Assembly (NCBI GenBank): GCA_026225395.1
Contig: JAMFSR010000032.1
Coordinates: 112,893-176,892, forward strand
DNA: 64,000 nucleotides
Direction of reading: 5' to 3'
Origin: Granulicella sapmiensis
GTDB lineage: Bacteria > Acidobacteriota > Terriglobia > Terriglobales > Acidobacteriaceae
Positions 27,235 through 35,554 of the stretch are shown here, piece after piece. Both the position numbers and the translations under genes were made by a program. Each line of letters starts with the position of its first letter. The stretch's first letter is position 1. The notes below the pieces were generated by a model. That model made no database searches, was not told where the DNA came from, and saw only the letters and a list, made by a program, of their open reading frames with translations.

Positions 27235-28412
27235 AAAGACCTTTCTGTTGAAGCGATCTCCCTCGCCAAATCGAGCATCAGTATCGCAGCACGTGGCAAG
27301 TGAAACGGGTCCTTCACCGGTAGAGCAACGATCTCGTCTGAAGGTAGGCCCTCCCGTGTGAGGCGCTGATACCACTCTCCGCCTTCGGGCATCGGAAAAT
27401 GCGACCAGGACCAATCTGACACCTTCTCATACCACTCCACGCACCACGCTTCTCCTGTAAGCACGTGGGCAAGCAGCGTTCCATACAGAGCCTCCGTGTG
27501 AGGCCACCAGATCTTCATCTCGCCCTTCGGCATGTAGGGCTCGCCGCCGTCGATGTCGCGTGAAAGCATCAGGCCACCGAACTCAGCATCCCATCCGGAC
27601 TCAAGGCTCCAGCGCATCGCTTCCGCGGCCTGTGCGATCAGTTGATGATCACCGCGTCGTTGCGCCACGCGAAGCACGAACCACATCGACTCGATCGCAT
27701 GGCCCGGCATGGCGAAGGTGCCCGCTGGCGCCGGCAACGGCTGGAAATCACGATCGAGAAACTCGAGTATGACCTTGCGCTCGGGATGGCGAAAGCGCTG
27801 CATGACGCGGCCCATGTAGTCATCCAGCAGCAGTTCGAGCCTCGCGTCGCCAGTGGTCAGGAAGAGCTCATGCGTAACCTCCGTCATGATCATCGGCAGG
27901 CCGTGATTCTTCCATCCGTGTGGCAAAGGATACGGTGCGGTCTCCGAAAAGTCCGGCTGATCCATGCGCTTGCGGATGCTTTCGAACGTTTCGGACGCAA
28001 GCGCGAGGATCGGTTCTTTCTTCGTGGCGCGGTAGTATTCGTTTAGCCCGTAGACGGCGAAGCAGTCCGAGTAAATGCTTGTCGCGCCTTCGAGCACACG
28101 CCCTTCGCGGTCGGTTTTGTAAACCCAACGGCCCTGGTCATCGCGTCCATGCGAAAGCAGAAAGCGCACGGAATTCTCTGCCGCCTGCAAAAACTCCGGG
28201 CGCGGCTCCACACGGTTGTACAACGCAGAGAATGTCCACACAGAGCGAGCCTGCGACCAGATGAACTTCTCCGTGCTCACGACCGCGCCGTCTTCCTTCA
28301 TGCACGAAAGCACGCCGCCATGCTCCCAATCGATGCCGTTGCACAACCAGAAGGGAACGAAGTCCTCAAGCAGGAGCTTGCGATACCGCTTCTCTATTAC
28401 AGAAAAATCCAT
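27231..28412 (-). CDS. AGE-family epimerase/isomerase (N-acylglucosamine 2-epimerase type)
   Basis: 393 residues from the ATG at 28412, with CAGGA five bases upstream; an in-frame start 39 bases higher is less likely. An (alpha/alpha)6 barrel with the family landmarks: 'FIWSQARSVWTFSALYN' near the start, 'SIYSDCFAVYGLNEYY', the 'MPGHAIESMWF' histidine and the 'WWPHTEALYGTLLA' histidine. These two His are the acid/base pair of the family. Members interconvert GlcNAc and ManNAc, or mannose and glucose/fructose, or epimerize a reducing-end sugar of a disaccharide; the sequence alone does not decide. Coupling by a GTGA overlap to NagA favours ManNAc to GlcNAc. It is the first gene of a three-gene minus-strand operon, and the LacI palindrome lies about 204 bp upstream. 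Confidence 0.85.
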   Translation of the reverse strand: MDFSVIEKRYRKLLLEDFVPFWLCNGIDWEHGGVLSCMKEDGAVVSTEKFIWSQARSVWTFSALYNRVEPRPEFLQAAENSVRFLLSHGRDDQGRWVYKTDREGRVLEGATSIYSDCFAVYGLNEYYRATKKEPILALASETFESIRKRMDQPDFSETAPYPLPHGWKNHGLPMIMTEVTHELFLTTGDARLELLLDDYMGRVMQRFRHPERKVILEFLDRDFQPLPAPAGTFAMPGHAIESMWFVLRVAQRRGDHQLIAQAAEAMRWSLESGWDAEFGGLMLSRDIDGGEPYMPKGEMKIWWPHTEALYGTLLAHVLTGEAWCVEWYEKVSDWSWSHFPMPEGGEWYQRLTREGLPSDEIVALPVKDPFHLPRAAILMLDLAREIASTERSL

Positions 28413-28615
28413 AGTTCCTGCGCCTTCCGTGTAAATGCCTTTGACTCCCATTTGCGTCCACGCCGGGTTTGGTGATGTCCGCGAGGCGTGCCTGTCAGCC
28501 TAATTGAAGCGTTGCAGGAGATATTCCGATTCCTCCGGCCCGAAAATGCGCGGAGCGAAGCGATAAACGCGCACAGCGAGGCTTCTCCACAATCCTAAGA
28601 GCATGGTAGAACCGT

Positions 28616-28631
28616 TGAGAAAAATTTCTCA
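28616..28631. promoter_or_regulatory. Putative LacI-type operator, site 3 (perfect palindrome)
   Basis: TGAGAAA-AA-TTTCTCA is a perfect 7+7 inverted repeat with a 2-base centre. It lies between the AGE-nagA operon and the LacI-family gene and defines the consensus used for the other sites. Confidence 0.7.
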
Positions 28632-28743
28632 TAATTTATGAAAAATGGCAAAAGAGTTCATCCATGGGTGACGCATGCCAGGGGATGTTGGGGTATTACC
28701 AGGATGTTGGTATCAACGGTTTATCGCTGTCCGACAGGTTTTC

Positions 28744-28771
28744 TTGAACCAGAAGAAATTTTCTCTATACT
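28744..28771 (+). promoter_or_regulatory. Promoter of the LacI-family gene, with an internal palindrome
   Basis: TTGAAC and TATACT are 16 bases apart. Inside the spacer AGAAA-T-TTTCT (28754-28764) resembles the operator with a centre one base shorter. Autoregulation is possible. Confidence 0.5.
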
Positions 28772-28848
28772 GGTTGACGTTGGCTCGGAGGCAGCGAGAC
28801 TGAAAGACTACGCTTATCCCAATGCAGCCAGCGCGGATTGAGGAATAA

Positions 28849-29928
28849 ATGGCAGCAAAGAAACTACCCTCCTCGCGCGTAGGACTGCGAGAAATCGCTG
28901 CATTAGCCAAGGTTAGCGTCGCCACGGTCTCCCGCGTGCTAAATGGCAACAAGCGCGTCGATCCGGGCATCCGCGATCTTGTACTCAAGGCGGCCGACAG
29001 CCTCAAAATCGATCTCTCGCAGCGCAACAAGACCAAGGCGCTTGCATTCTTGCTCTGCAACCGCACAATGCTGCACGCGTTCCACTCGCGCATCCTGATT
29101 GGCGCCGAGGAGTATAGCGCCTCACAGGGTTGGGACATGATCTTCCTGTCCTACAACTATTCACGGCACATCCCCTGGAAAGAGCTGCACCTGCCCAAGG
29201 TGGTGCAGCGGCACGACGTTGTGCGCGGAGTCATCCTGGCCGGGTCCAACTCGATGAATCTTATCGAACTGCTCGAGCACCGCAACATCACGTTCTCGCT
29301 GCTGGGAAACAACATCATCGACCCACCAGCCCAGCTCCGCCACGATGTCGTTGTCTCCGACGACGTGCAGGGCGGATACGACATGACGCGCTACCTCATC
29401 AGCCAAGGTCACCGTGGCATCTGCTTCGTCGGTAATCTGCGCCTCCCGTACTACTCGCGCTGCTACTCGGGCTATAAGAAAGCGATGGAGGATGCCGGCC
29501 TCGAGCCGCGGCACAGTACCATCAACTCCGAGGACGACGCGGAGATCGGCTATTTGGGCACGAAGGCTCTGCTGAGTGCGCACAAACCGGTGACCGCCAT
29601 TTTTTCGGGCAACGATTTCTCCGCCCACGGAGTGTATCGCGCCCTTCGGGACAGCGGACTGCGCATCCCCGACGACATCAGCGTGGTCGGCTGCAATGAC
29701 ACCGTCGGGCCGTGGCTTTACCCAGCGCTCACCACCATCCGCGAGTTCCCTGAGCAGCTCGGCAGCCATCTCGTCGAGACGCTGCTCCGCAGGATCGCCA
29801 ATCCGGAACTCGCCTCGCAGCAGGTATCCATTCCAACCGAACTGATCAAGCGCGACTCAACCAGGCCGGCGGCCTTCACGCACGTTGCGACGCCCGCACA
29901 GCAAGGTGCTCCCGTAGGCATTCTCTAA
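28849..29928 (+). CDS. LacI-family transcriptional regulator
   Basis: A 359-residue cytoplasmic repressor or activator. Residues ~12-58 are the LacI HTH ('LREIAALAKVSVATVSRVLNGNKRV') followed by the hinge helix, then a periplasmic-binding-protein-like sensor domain (~60-340) with 'AIFSGNDFSAHGVYRALRDSG' and 'ISVVGCNDTVGPWLYPALTT'. The sensor starts a little differently from the classical one ('LAFLLCNRTMLHAF'). GAGGA lies four bases before the ATG. It sits between the AGE-nagA-glycosidase operon and the receptor 3-nagB operon. The palindromes in front of these units make it the probable local amino-sugar regulator. The inducer is unknown; GlcNAc-6-phosphate or GlcN-6-phosphate would be logical. 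Confidence 0.93.
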   Translation: MAAKKLPSSRVGLREIAALAKVSVATVSRVLNGNKRVDPGIRDLVLKAADSLKIDLSQRNKTKALAFLLCNRTMLHAFHSRILIGAEEYSASQGWDMIFLSYNYSRHIPWKELHLPKVVQRHDVVRGVILAGSNSMNLIELLEHRNITFSLLGNNIIDPPAQLRHDVVVSDDVQGGYDMTRYLISQGHRGICFVGNLRLPYYSRCYSGYKKAMEDAGLEPRHSTINSEDDAEIGYLGTKALLSAHKPVTAIFSGNDFSAHGVYRALRDSGLRIPDDISVVGCNDTVGPWLYPALTTIREFPEQLGSHLVETLLRRIANPELASQQVSIPTELIKRDSTRPAAFTHVATPAQQGAPVGIL

Positions 29929-29986
29929 ATAATTTCCTCTTCCAGAGGACGCGCAACACGTCCAGGTATCAATCCTCAGCCTCCAT

Positions 29987-30002
29987 AAAGAAACATTTCT
30001 TC
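29987..30002. promoter_or_regulatory. Putative LacI-type operator, site 4
   Basis: AAAGAAA-CA-TTTCTTC. The inner 14 bases (29988-30001) are a perfect palindrome, lying 20-35 bases upstream of the -35 box of TonB receptor 3. Confidence 0.6.
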
Positions 30003-30007
30003 AAAAT

Positions 30008-30023
30008 AAAGAAATTTTTCTGT
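30008..30023. promoter_or_regulatory. Putative LacI-type operator, site 5
   Basis: AAAGAAA-TT-TTTCTGT. It touches the first base of the TTGACA box at 30023. Sites 4 and 5 are centred 21 bp apart, about two helix turns, which would allow cooperative binding and repression. Confidence 0.6.
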
Positions 30024-30051
30024 TGACAAATGCGAATTCTCCCCAAAGAAT
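30023..30051 (+). promoter_or_regulatory. Promoter of the TonB receptor 3 - nagB operon
   Basis: A perfect TTGACA, a 17-base spacer, then AAGAAT. It directly abuts operator site 5. Confidence 0.6.
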
Positions 30052-30074
30052 GACAATATCGAGGGGAACCCAGC

Positions 30075-33000
30075 ATGAGAGTGTTCAAGTCAGGCGTAGT
30101 TCTGTTTGTTCTTTGTGTGTTCGGTTTCATCGCAGCCAGCGGTACCGCGTGGGCGCAGGTCGATCAGGGCGTGGTCAGTGGTGCGGTGCAGGATTCAACC
30201 GGTGCGGTCGTTCCCAGGGCCGCGGTTACGCTGACCAACGTCGGAACCACGTTCGCGCTGCATGTAAACTCCGACAGCGCAGGGCGCTTCACCTTTCCGC
30301 CCTCGAAGGTCGGAAACTACCGGCTGACGGCTACGGCCAAAGGCTTCGGGCAGACGATCCAGGAGAACATCCGGGTCGATGTGCAGAGCCGGCTGAGCCT
30401 TTTGCTCACGCTGAAACCCGGCGGCGCGTCCGACACAGTGACGGTCTCGGCGGCTCCCACGCTGCTACAGACGCAGTCCGGCGCGGTCGGGCAGGTCATC
30501 GATACGACGACCATCAACAACACCGCGCTGAATGCCCGCAACTGGGTGTACATCATTCAGCTCACGGCCGGTGTTGTGCCTTCGCCTGGGACCCACGGCG
30601 GCGGCACGGGCGACTTCGTCGCCAACGGCCAGCGGCCGGGGCAGAACAACTTCCTCATGGACGGCGTGGACAATAACGCGAACATCATGGACTTGATGAA
30701 CGGAGCCAGCTACAACGTGCGCCCGCCGCCGGACGCCCTGTCGGAGTTCCGTGTAGATACGGCCGACTATAGCGCGGAGCTCGGCCACTCGGCCGGCGCA
30801 GCAGTGAACGTGAGCTTGAAGTCCGGCACGAACCAGGTTCACGGGGCGCTCTGGGAGTATGTACGTAATACGGACCTTGATGCCAAGAACTGGAACTCGC
30901 TCATCAACCCGGCGTATCACGAGAACCAGTTCGGAGCGACGCTGGGTTTCCCAATCCTGAAGAACCGTCTGTTCTTCTTCGGAGACGTTGAAGCCAACCG
31001 CGTGACTTACGGCGGCGCAGCAACGTATCTCTCCGTTCCTACGCCGCTGATGCGGCAAGGAAACTTCAGCGAGCTGCTCAATACCAGCCTGACCGGAAGC
31101 GCAAAGCCCACGCAGTTGTATGAGCCGAACTCGGCAGGCGCAAAGCTCCTGAGCTGCAATGGCGTGAACAACGCATTCTGTCCTTCGCAGCTCGATGCTG
31201 TCGCGGTGAAGGTGCTGAACATGTATCCGCTGCCCAACACCAACAACGGCGACACGTATAGCAACTACGTCGAAAACATTACGGACCAGAACAACACGTT
31301 TCAGTGGGACACGCGTCTGGACTGGAATATCCGCCCGGCGGACCAGGCATTTGTTCGCCTGAGTTATGCCAATATCCGCGGCAACGTTCCCGGCCCGCTC
31401 GGCCCGATCCTCAATGGAGCTACGGCGTACTCTTCGGGGCTCATCGACAGCCTGATCGAGAACATCGCAGCCAGCGAAACGCACATCTTCAACACGTCGC
31501 TGTTCAACGAATTCCGCTTCGGCGTGAACTATGGACACTTCTCGTTCCTGCAGCCGGGCTTCAACACCAACGTTGCGGCCAATCTCGGCTTTGGCGGCAT
31601 TCCGTATGGTCCGGGCTTCCCGAATAACGGTGGCCTTCCGGAGGTCACTGTTGGCGGCCTCTCGGGCTTTGGCTCGTATGATTACGATCCCTCGGTGGAA
31701 GCGCAGAACGGCTATCAGATCCTCGACAACGTGACGAAGGTTTTGCGCGGCCACACGCTGAAGTTCGGCGTCAGCTTCCAGGCTCTGCGCGTTTCGGCGC
31801 TGCAGCCGCCGAAGTCGCGCGGCAACTACGATTACAGCGGATACTTCACCGGCAACCAAGGCGCAAGCTACACGGGCTCGGGTGTTGCAGATTTTCTCGC
31901 CGACCAGATGGCAAGCGCTTCGCTCACCAACGAGACCACCATTGACGACGTGAGCTGGTATCGCTCCGGCTACGCGCAGGATGACTGGCGCGTGATGCGC
32001 GGCCTTACATTCAACTTCGGCTTGCGCTACGACTACTACCAGCCACCGCGCGAGAATGGCGGACGGCAGGCGAACTTCAACACAACTGGGCCGCTCGGAA
32101 TCGGCACCGGCACCGGCACCTACTACATCCCCACGGAGAGCGAGAGCACGCCGATACCGGCCGCGTTCCTTACGATCCTGCAGCAGAGCAACATCGCCAT
32201 CCAGTACACCAATAACCCGGCTCTGGTGAACCCGCGCTACAACGACTTCGCGCCAAGGCTTGGCTTCGCGTATTCGCCAGATACCAAGACCACGATCAAC
32301 GGTGGCTTCGGCATCTTCTACGGTGGGCTTGAAGAGGTTGGTGTTGGTCCGAACATGGGGCTCAACTTCCCCTTCGGCGACTCCGATTCGTTCACGCGTC
32401 CAACCTGTTCGGTGGGCAACTGCCCGTCGCTTCCGGAAACGATTGAGACCGGCTTCTCCATCCCGCTGGCAGCTGGGCTCGGAACGTACGTTTCGCAGCC
32501 TTCGCTGCAGGGCACTCCTGCGAACTCCAAGACGACCAGCACGACCAGTTACAACCTGCAGGTACAGCGTTCGATCATGCCAAACCTTCTGGCATCCGTT
32601 GCTTATGTTGGCAATTCCGCGCGGCATCTGGTGACGAATGATGGATTCGAGTCGGCAGAAGCGTTGCAGAACCCCTCGAACACCGCTCTTGCCACGGAGC
32701 CGTTCCCTCAGATCGGCGGCGGAACGATCGTGATGTTCACGGGCCAGAGCAACTACAACTCGCTGCAGACGAAGCTGGAGAAGCGCTTCAGCAGCGGGCT
32801 CAGCTTCCTTTCGACTTACACTTGGTCGCACTCGCTGGATGATTCCTACGATCCACTCGCGGGTGGCGTTAGCGATCGCAACGTAAACCTGATTCCAATC
32901 TCCTACGAGTACACCAACTCGCCTTACGATGTGCGCCAGCGCGTCACCTTCAACGGCTTCTATGAACTGCCGTTCGGCAAGGGCCGCAGCCACAACATTC

Positions 33001-33578
33001 ACTCGAGGCTGCTCGATGAGATTGTGGGCGGATGGGCGACAAGTCTCACGTTCACCGCCGAAACCGGCAAGCCGTTCTCGGTCTCAACCAACATCTCGAC
33101 GGCGACGGGCGGAACGGCTCGCGCGATCCTGATACGCAACCCGTTTGTCGGCGGCGGCACGCCTGATCCTTCCAACCCGGACATGTCCTGCCCAACGCAG
33201 GTGCACAACAAGACCAATTGGTTCAACCCCTGCTCTTTCGCAAATCCTTTGCCGGGAACGAACATTCCGAAGACTGGCACGGGCTCGCAGGTGACGGGGC
33301 TGGCCAATGCGCTCGCGTATCTCGGCGGCCGCGCCAACGTCATTCCCGGGCCTGGCTATGAACGCGTGAACTTCTCGGCGTTCAAGGACTTCGCAGTATG
33401 GCGCGAAACGCAGCTTGAGTTCCGCGCGGATGCGTTCAACCTGTTGAACACGCCGAGCTACGCCGTGAGCTCGACCAGCGATGGCCCGACGGGTGGTCTG
33501 ATCAACGGAACCCAGTCCTTCCAGTCCAACACGCCCGATGCCCGGTTCTTCCAGCTGTCGGCGAAGTATAAGTTCTAG
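30075..33578 (+). CDS. Oar-like TonB-dependent outer-membrane receptor 3
   Basis: A 1167-residue receptor that heads the nagB operon. A signal peptide (1-27) is followed by a carboxypeptidase-regulatory-like domain ('QGVVSGAVQDSTGAVVPRAAV'), a plug with 'NGQRPGQNNFLMDGVDNN', the family segment 'DYSAELGHSAGAAVNVSLKSGTN', and a barrel ending in Phe. GAGGGG precedes the ATG by about eight bases. Promoter and two operator palindromes lie within 90 bp upstream. The nagB gene follows after about 95 bp. This position is strong evidence by context that it imports an amino-sugar oligosaccharide. The very long open frame antisense to it is a composition shadow. Confidence 0.92.
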   Translation: MRVFKSGVVLFVLCVFGFIAASGTAWAQVDQGVVSGAVQDSTGAVVPRAAVTLTNVGTTFALHVNSDSAGRFTFPPSKVGNYRLTATAKGFGQTIQENIRVDVQSRLSLLLTLKPGGASDTVTVSAAPTLLQTQSGAVGQVIDTTTINNTALNARNWVYIIQLTAGVVPSPGTHGGGTGDFVANGQRPGQNNFLMDGVDNNANIMDLMNGASYNVRPPPDALSEFRVDTADYSAELGHSAGAAVNVSLKSGTNQVHGALWEYVRNTDLDAKNWNSLINPAYHENQFGATLGFPILKNRLFFFGDVEANRVTYGGAATYLSVPTPLMRQGNFSELLNTSLTGSAKPTQLYEPNSAGAKLLSCNGVNNAFCPSQLDAVAVKVLNMYPLPNTNNGDTYSNYVENITDQNNTFQWDTRLDWNIRPADQAFVRLSYANIRGNVPGPLGPILNGATAYSSGLIDSLIENIAASETHIFNTSLFNEFRFGVNYGHFSFLQPGFNTNVAANLGFGGIPYGPGFPNNGGLPEVTVGGLSGFGSYDYDPSVEAQNGYQILDNVTKVLRGHTLKFGVSFQALRVSALQPPKSRGNYDYSGYFTGNQGASYTGSGVADFLADQMASASLTNETTIDDVSWYRSGYAQDDWRVMRGLTFNFGLRYDYYQPPRENGGRQANFNTTGPLGIGTGTGTYYIPTESESTPIPAAFLTILQQSNIAIQYTNNPALVNPRYNDFAPRLGFAYSPDTKTTINGGFGIFYGGLEEVGVGPNMGLNFPFGDSDSFTRPTCSVGNCPSLPETIETGFSIPLAAGLGTYVSQPSLQGTPANSKTTSTTSYNLQVQRSIMPNLLASVAYVGNSARHLVTNDGFESAEALQNPSNTALATEPFPQIGGGTIVMFTGQSNYNSLQTKLEKRFSSGLSFLSTYTWSHSLDDSYDPLAGGVSDRNVNLIPISYEYTNSPYDVRQRVTFNGFYELPFGKGRSHNIHSRLLDEIVGGWATSLTFTAETGKPFSVSTNISTATGGTARAILIRNPFVGGGTPDPSNPDMSCPTQVHNKTNWFNPCSFANPLPGTNIPKTGTGSQVTGLANALAYLGGRANVIPGPGYERVNFSAFKDFAVWRETQLEFRADAFNLLNTPSYAVSSTSDGPTGGLINGTQSFQSNTPDARFFQLSAKYKF

Positions 33579-33673
33579 ACTCTACTTTCGCCTGGAGTAT
33601 TCCCTTGCGGTTAAAGGATGCAACAAGGGGAACACCTCGACGAACAGCACTGCCGTATTGAAGGAAATTACCT

Positions 33674-34492
33674 ATGAAGGTTTTGAGTTCGAAGATCGAC
33701 CGATTGAACATAGAGGTTTACAGCAGCGTGCAGGCTGCTGGTAAGGGAGCGGCGCTGCAGGCCGCGGCGATCCTCCGCAACTTGAGCAAAGAGCGCGAAG
33801 AGATCGGCATTGTGTTTGCAACAGGAGCATCGCAGCTGGCGACTCTCGAAGAGCTCATCGCGTTGGACGATCTTCCCTGGAACAAAATCGCCGGTTTGCA
33901 CCTGGACGAGTATGTCGGCATCAGCCCCGACCATCCGGGATCGTTCCGCCACTATCTGCGCAAGCAGCTCACGACGAGGGTTCCGATGCGTGCTTTCCAC
34001 GAGGTCGACGGCAGCGCAGCCGACCCGGCAAAGTTTTGCACCGAGTACGCACGATTGTTTCGCGATCTCGATCCACAACTCTGTCTGCTGGGTATCGGCG
34101 AAAATGGACACCTCGCTTTCAACGATCCCGGCGTGGCCGATTTCAACGATCCGGTCGATGTGAAGCTGGTTGAGCTGGACGCAGCATGCCGCGAACAGCA
34201 GGCAGCGGAAGGTTGGTTCGAAACGCTGGCGGATGTTCCGAAGATGGCGCTGACGGTGACAATCCCCGCGATCATGCGAATCCCGCGGCTGATCCTATCG
34301 GTGCCCGGCGAGCGCAAGTCGGAGATCGTGCGCCGTACACTGCAAGAGCCGATCTCGATCAAGTGCCCGGCGACCATCCTGCGCCATCATCCAGACGCAA
34401 CGCTCTACCTTGATCCCGACTCCGCGGCGGCGTGGCAGACAGGCGCGGCGCGGCATGAGAGTCTTGAAGTGTCCGAACTGAAAGGCTCATAA
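33674..34492 (+). CDS. nagB: Glucosamine-6-phosphate deaminase / isomerase
   Basis: 272 residues, a normal length. Converts GlcN-6-phosphate to fructose-6-phosphate and ammonia in the cytoplasm, the step after NagA. Motifs: 'LHLDEYVGISPDHPGSFR' with catalytic Asp78, and 'GIGENGHLAFNDPG' with His146. AAGGA is eight bases before the ATG. Compared with the E. coli enzyme motif GIGVDGHIAFNEP, the Asp of the ring-opening triad is Asn144 here and the Glu is Asp151. I recall the same variant from other NagB-like proteins, so it may be a subfamily feature. It is second in the receptor 3 operon and is followed after 2 bp by the transporter. Confidence 0.9.
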   Translation: MKVLSSKIDRLNIEVYSSVQAAGKGAALQAAAILRNLSKEREEIGIVFATGASQLATLEELIALDDLPWNKIAGLHLDEYVGISPDHPGSFRHYLRKQLTTRVPMRAFHEVDGSAADPAKFCTEYARLFRDLDPQLCLLGIGENGHLAFNDPGVADFNDPVDVKLVELDAACREQQAAEGWFETLADVPKMALTVTIPAIMRIPRLILSVPGERKSEIVRRTLQEPISIKCPATILRHHPDATLYLDPDSAAAWQTGAARHESLEVSELKGS

Positions 34493-34494
34493 CC

Positions 34495-35538
34495 TTGCCC
34501 TCCTCCACGCTGCTCGGCCTGACGCTGGTGCTTGTCGCAGGACTCATGTGCGGCATCTTCTCCATGCCGATGAAGTTCATGGGCCGATGGGCGTGGGAAA
34601 ACGTTTGGGCGCTCTTCATCTTCGTTTCGTGCGTTGCGCTGCCTGTCGTGACGACTTATCTCACTGCAGGCAACTTCGTCGCCGTGCTGCGGGACACCCC
34701 GTCGGGGGCAGTTATTGCAGCATGTGTCGCGGGCTTCGCGTGGGGCTTTGGCGCGATCATGTTCGGGCAGGGCGTCAGCGCCATCGGTGTCGCGATGAGC
34801 AACACACTGGTGCTCGCGATCAGCGCAGCGCTTGGCTCGTTTCTTCCCATGCTGGTTCTCGCCCCGGAGCGGCTGCATCAGCCACAGGGCAAGGCGATTC
34901 TCTGCGGCACGGCCATAGGCCTTTTCGGCATTGTTTGCTTCGGTCTTGCAGGTTTCGCGAAAGAACGAAGTCAGTCAAGCGAGTTGGAAGAAGTCCGAGG
35001 CGCCATGGTCGGAACTGCGCGGCCCTTCGGTGTGGGTTTGCTGCTTTGCGCAGGAGCGGGTGTGCTTTCCGCAGTGCTGAACATCGGCTACAGCCTCGCG
35101 CAACCAATCGTCCATGTGGCGCAGGCTCACGGCGACTCATCGTTTGCCGGCTCGAACATCGTGTGGTTGCTCGCGCTTGGCAGCGGCGCTATTCCGAACC
35201 TCTGCTTCTGCGCTTTTCTGCTGACGAAGAACGGCACATGGAGCCGGTACAGTGTGCCGCGTCCGTGGAAGCTCTATATCGCAGCCATCCTCATGGGGTT
35301 GGTCTGGGGCGGCGATATCTCCGTCTATGGCTACGCATCGCCACATCTCGGCAAGCTCGGTCCCGCGATCGGCTGGCCGCTCAAGCTCATCGCTGGACTC
35401 GTGACGGCGAACCTCGCAGGCATCATGGTAGGCGAATGGAAATCGACGCGAGTGCGGGATCGGCGCTGGATGGTCGTCGGCTTTGCCGTGCTGGTGGTTG
35501 CTGCCGCCGTTCTGGGCTGGTCGAGCACGCTCGCATGA
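34495..35538 (+). CDS. RhaT-like sugar:proton symporter
   Basis: 347 residues with about ten hydrophobic segments, an inner-membrane permease of the L-rhamnose-proton symporter (RhaT, drug/metabolite transporter) superfamily. Family-like features: 'GLMCGIFSMPMKFMGRWAWENVW' at the start, 'GFAWGFGAIMFGQGVSAIGVAMSNTLVL' in the middle and 'PLKLIAGLVTANLAGIMVGEW' near the end. The start is TTG at 34495, two bases after the nagB stop, with AAAGG ten bases upstream, so it is translationally coupled. Placed between nagB and two glycosidases, it probably imports GlcNAc or another monomer from this pathway rather than rhamnose (inference). It does not phosphorylate its substrate, so a kinase is needed elsewhere. 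Confidence 0.85.
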   Translation: MPSSTLLGLTLVLVAGLMCGIFSMPMKFMGRWAWENVWALFIFVSCVALPVVTTYLTAGNFVAVLRDTPSGAVIAACVAGFAWGFGAIMFGQGVSAIGVAMSNTLVLAISAALGSFLPMLVLAPERLHQPQGKAILCGTAIGLFGIVCFGLAGFAKERSQSSELEEVRGAMVGTARPFGVGLLLCAGAGVLSAVLNIGYSLAQPIVHVAQAHGDSSFAGSNIVWLLALGSGAIPNLCFCAFLLTKNGTWSRYSVPRPWKLYIAAILMGLVWGGDISVYGYASPHLGKLGPAIGWPLKLIAGLVTANLAGIMVGEWKSTRVRDRRWMVVGFAVLVVAAAVLGWSSTLA

Positions 35539-35554
35539 ACGTGATTGAGAGTGC

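Larger units (their letters stand above)
28413..28848. other. Divergent regulatory gap between the AGE-nagA operon and the LacI-family gene
   Basis: This 436-bp gap has no gene. It contains the best copy of the operator palindrome and a promoter toward the regulator gene. The short open frame at 28638-28841 has no recognizable content. Confidence 0.6.

Noticed and set aside
27235..27414. 60-codon N-terminal extension of NagA
   Set aside because: It would lie inside the epimerase gene, has no homology to NagA, and the GTG at 27234 has a proper Shine-Dalgarno and GTGA overlap.
30465..33002. 845-codon open frame antisense to TonB receptor 3
   Set aside because: Same reason: mirror of a GC-biased gene, no signal, no motif, no ribosome-binding site that I can support.
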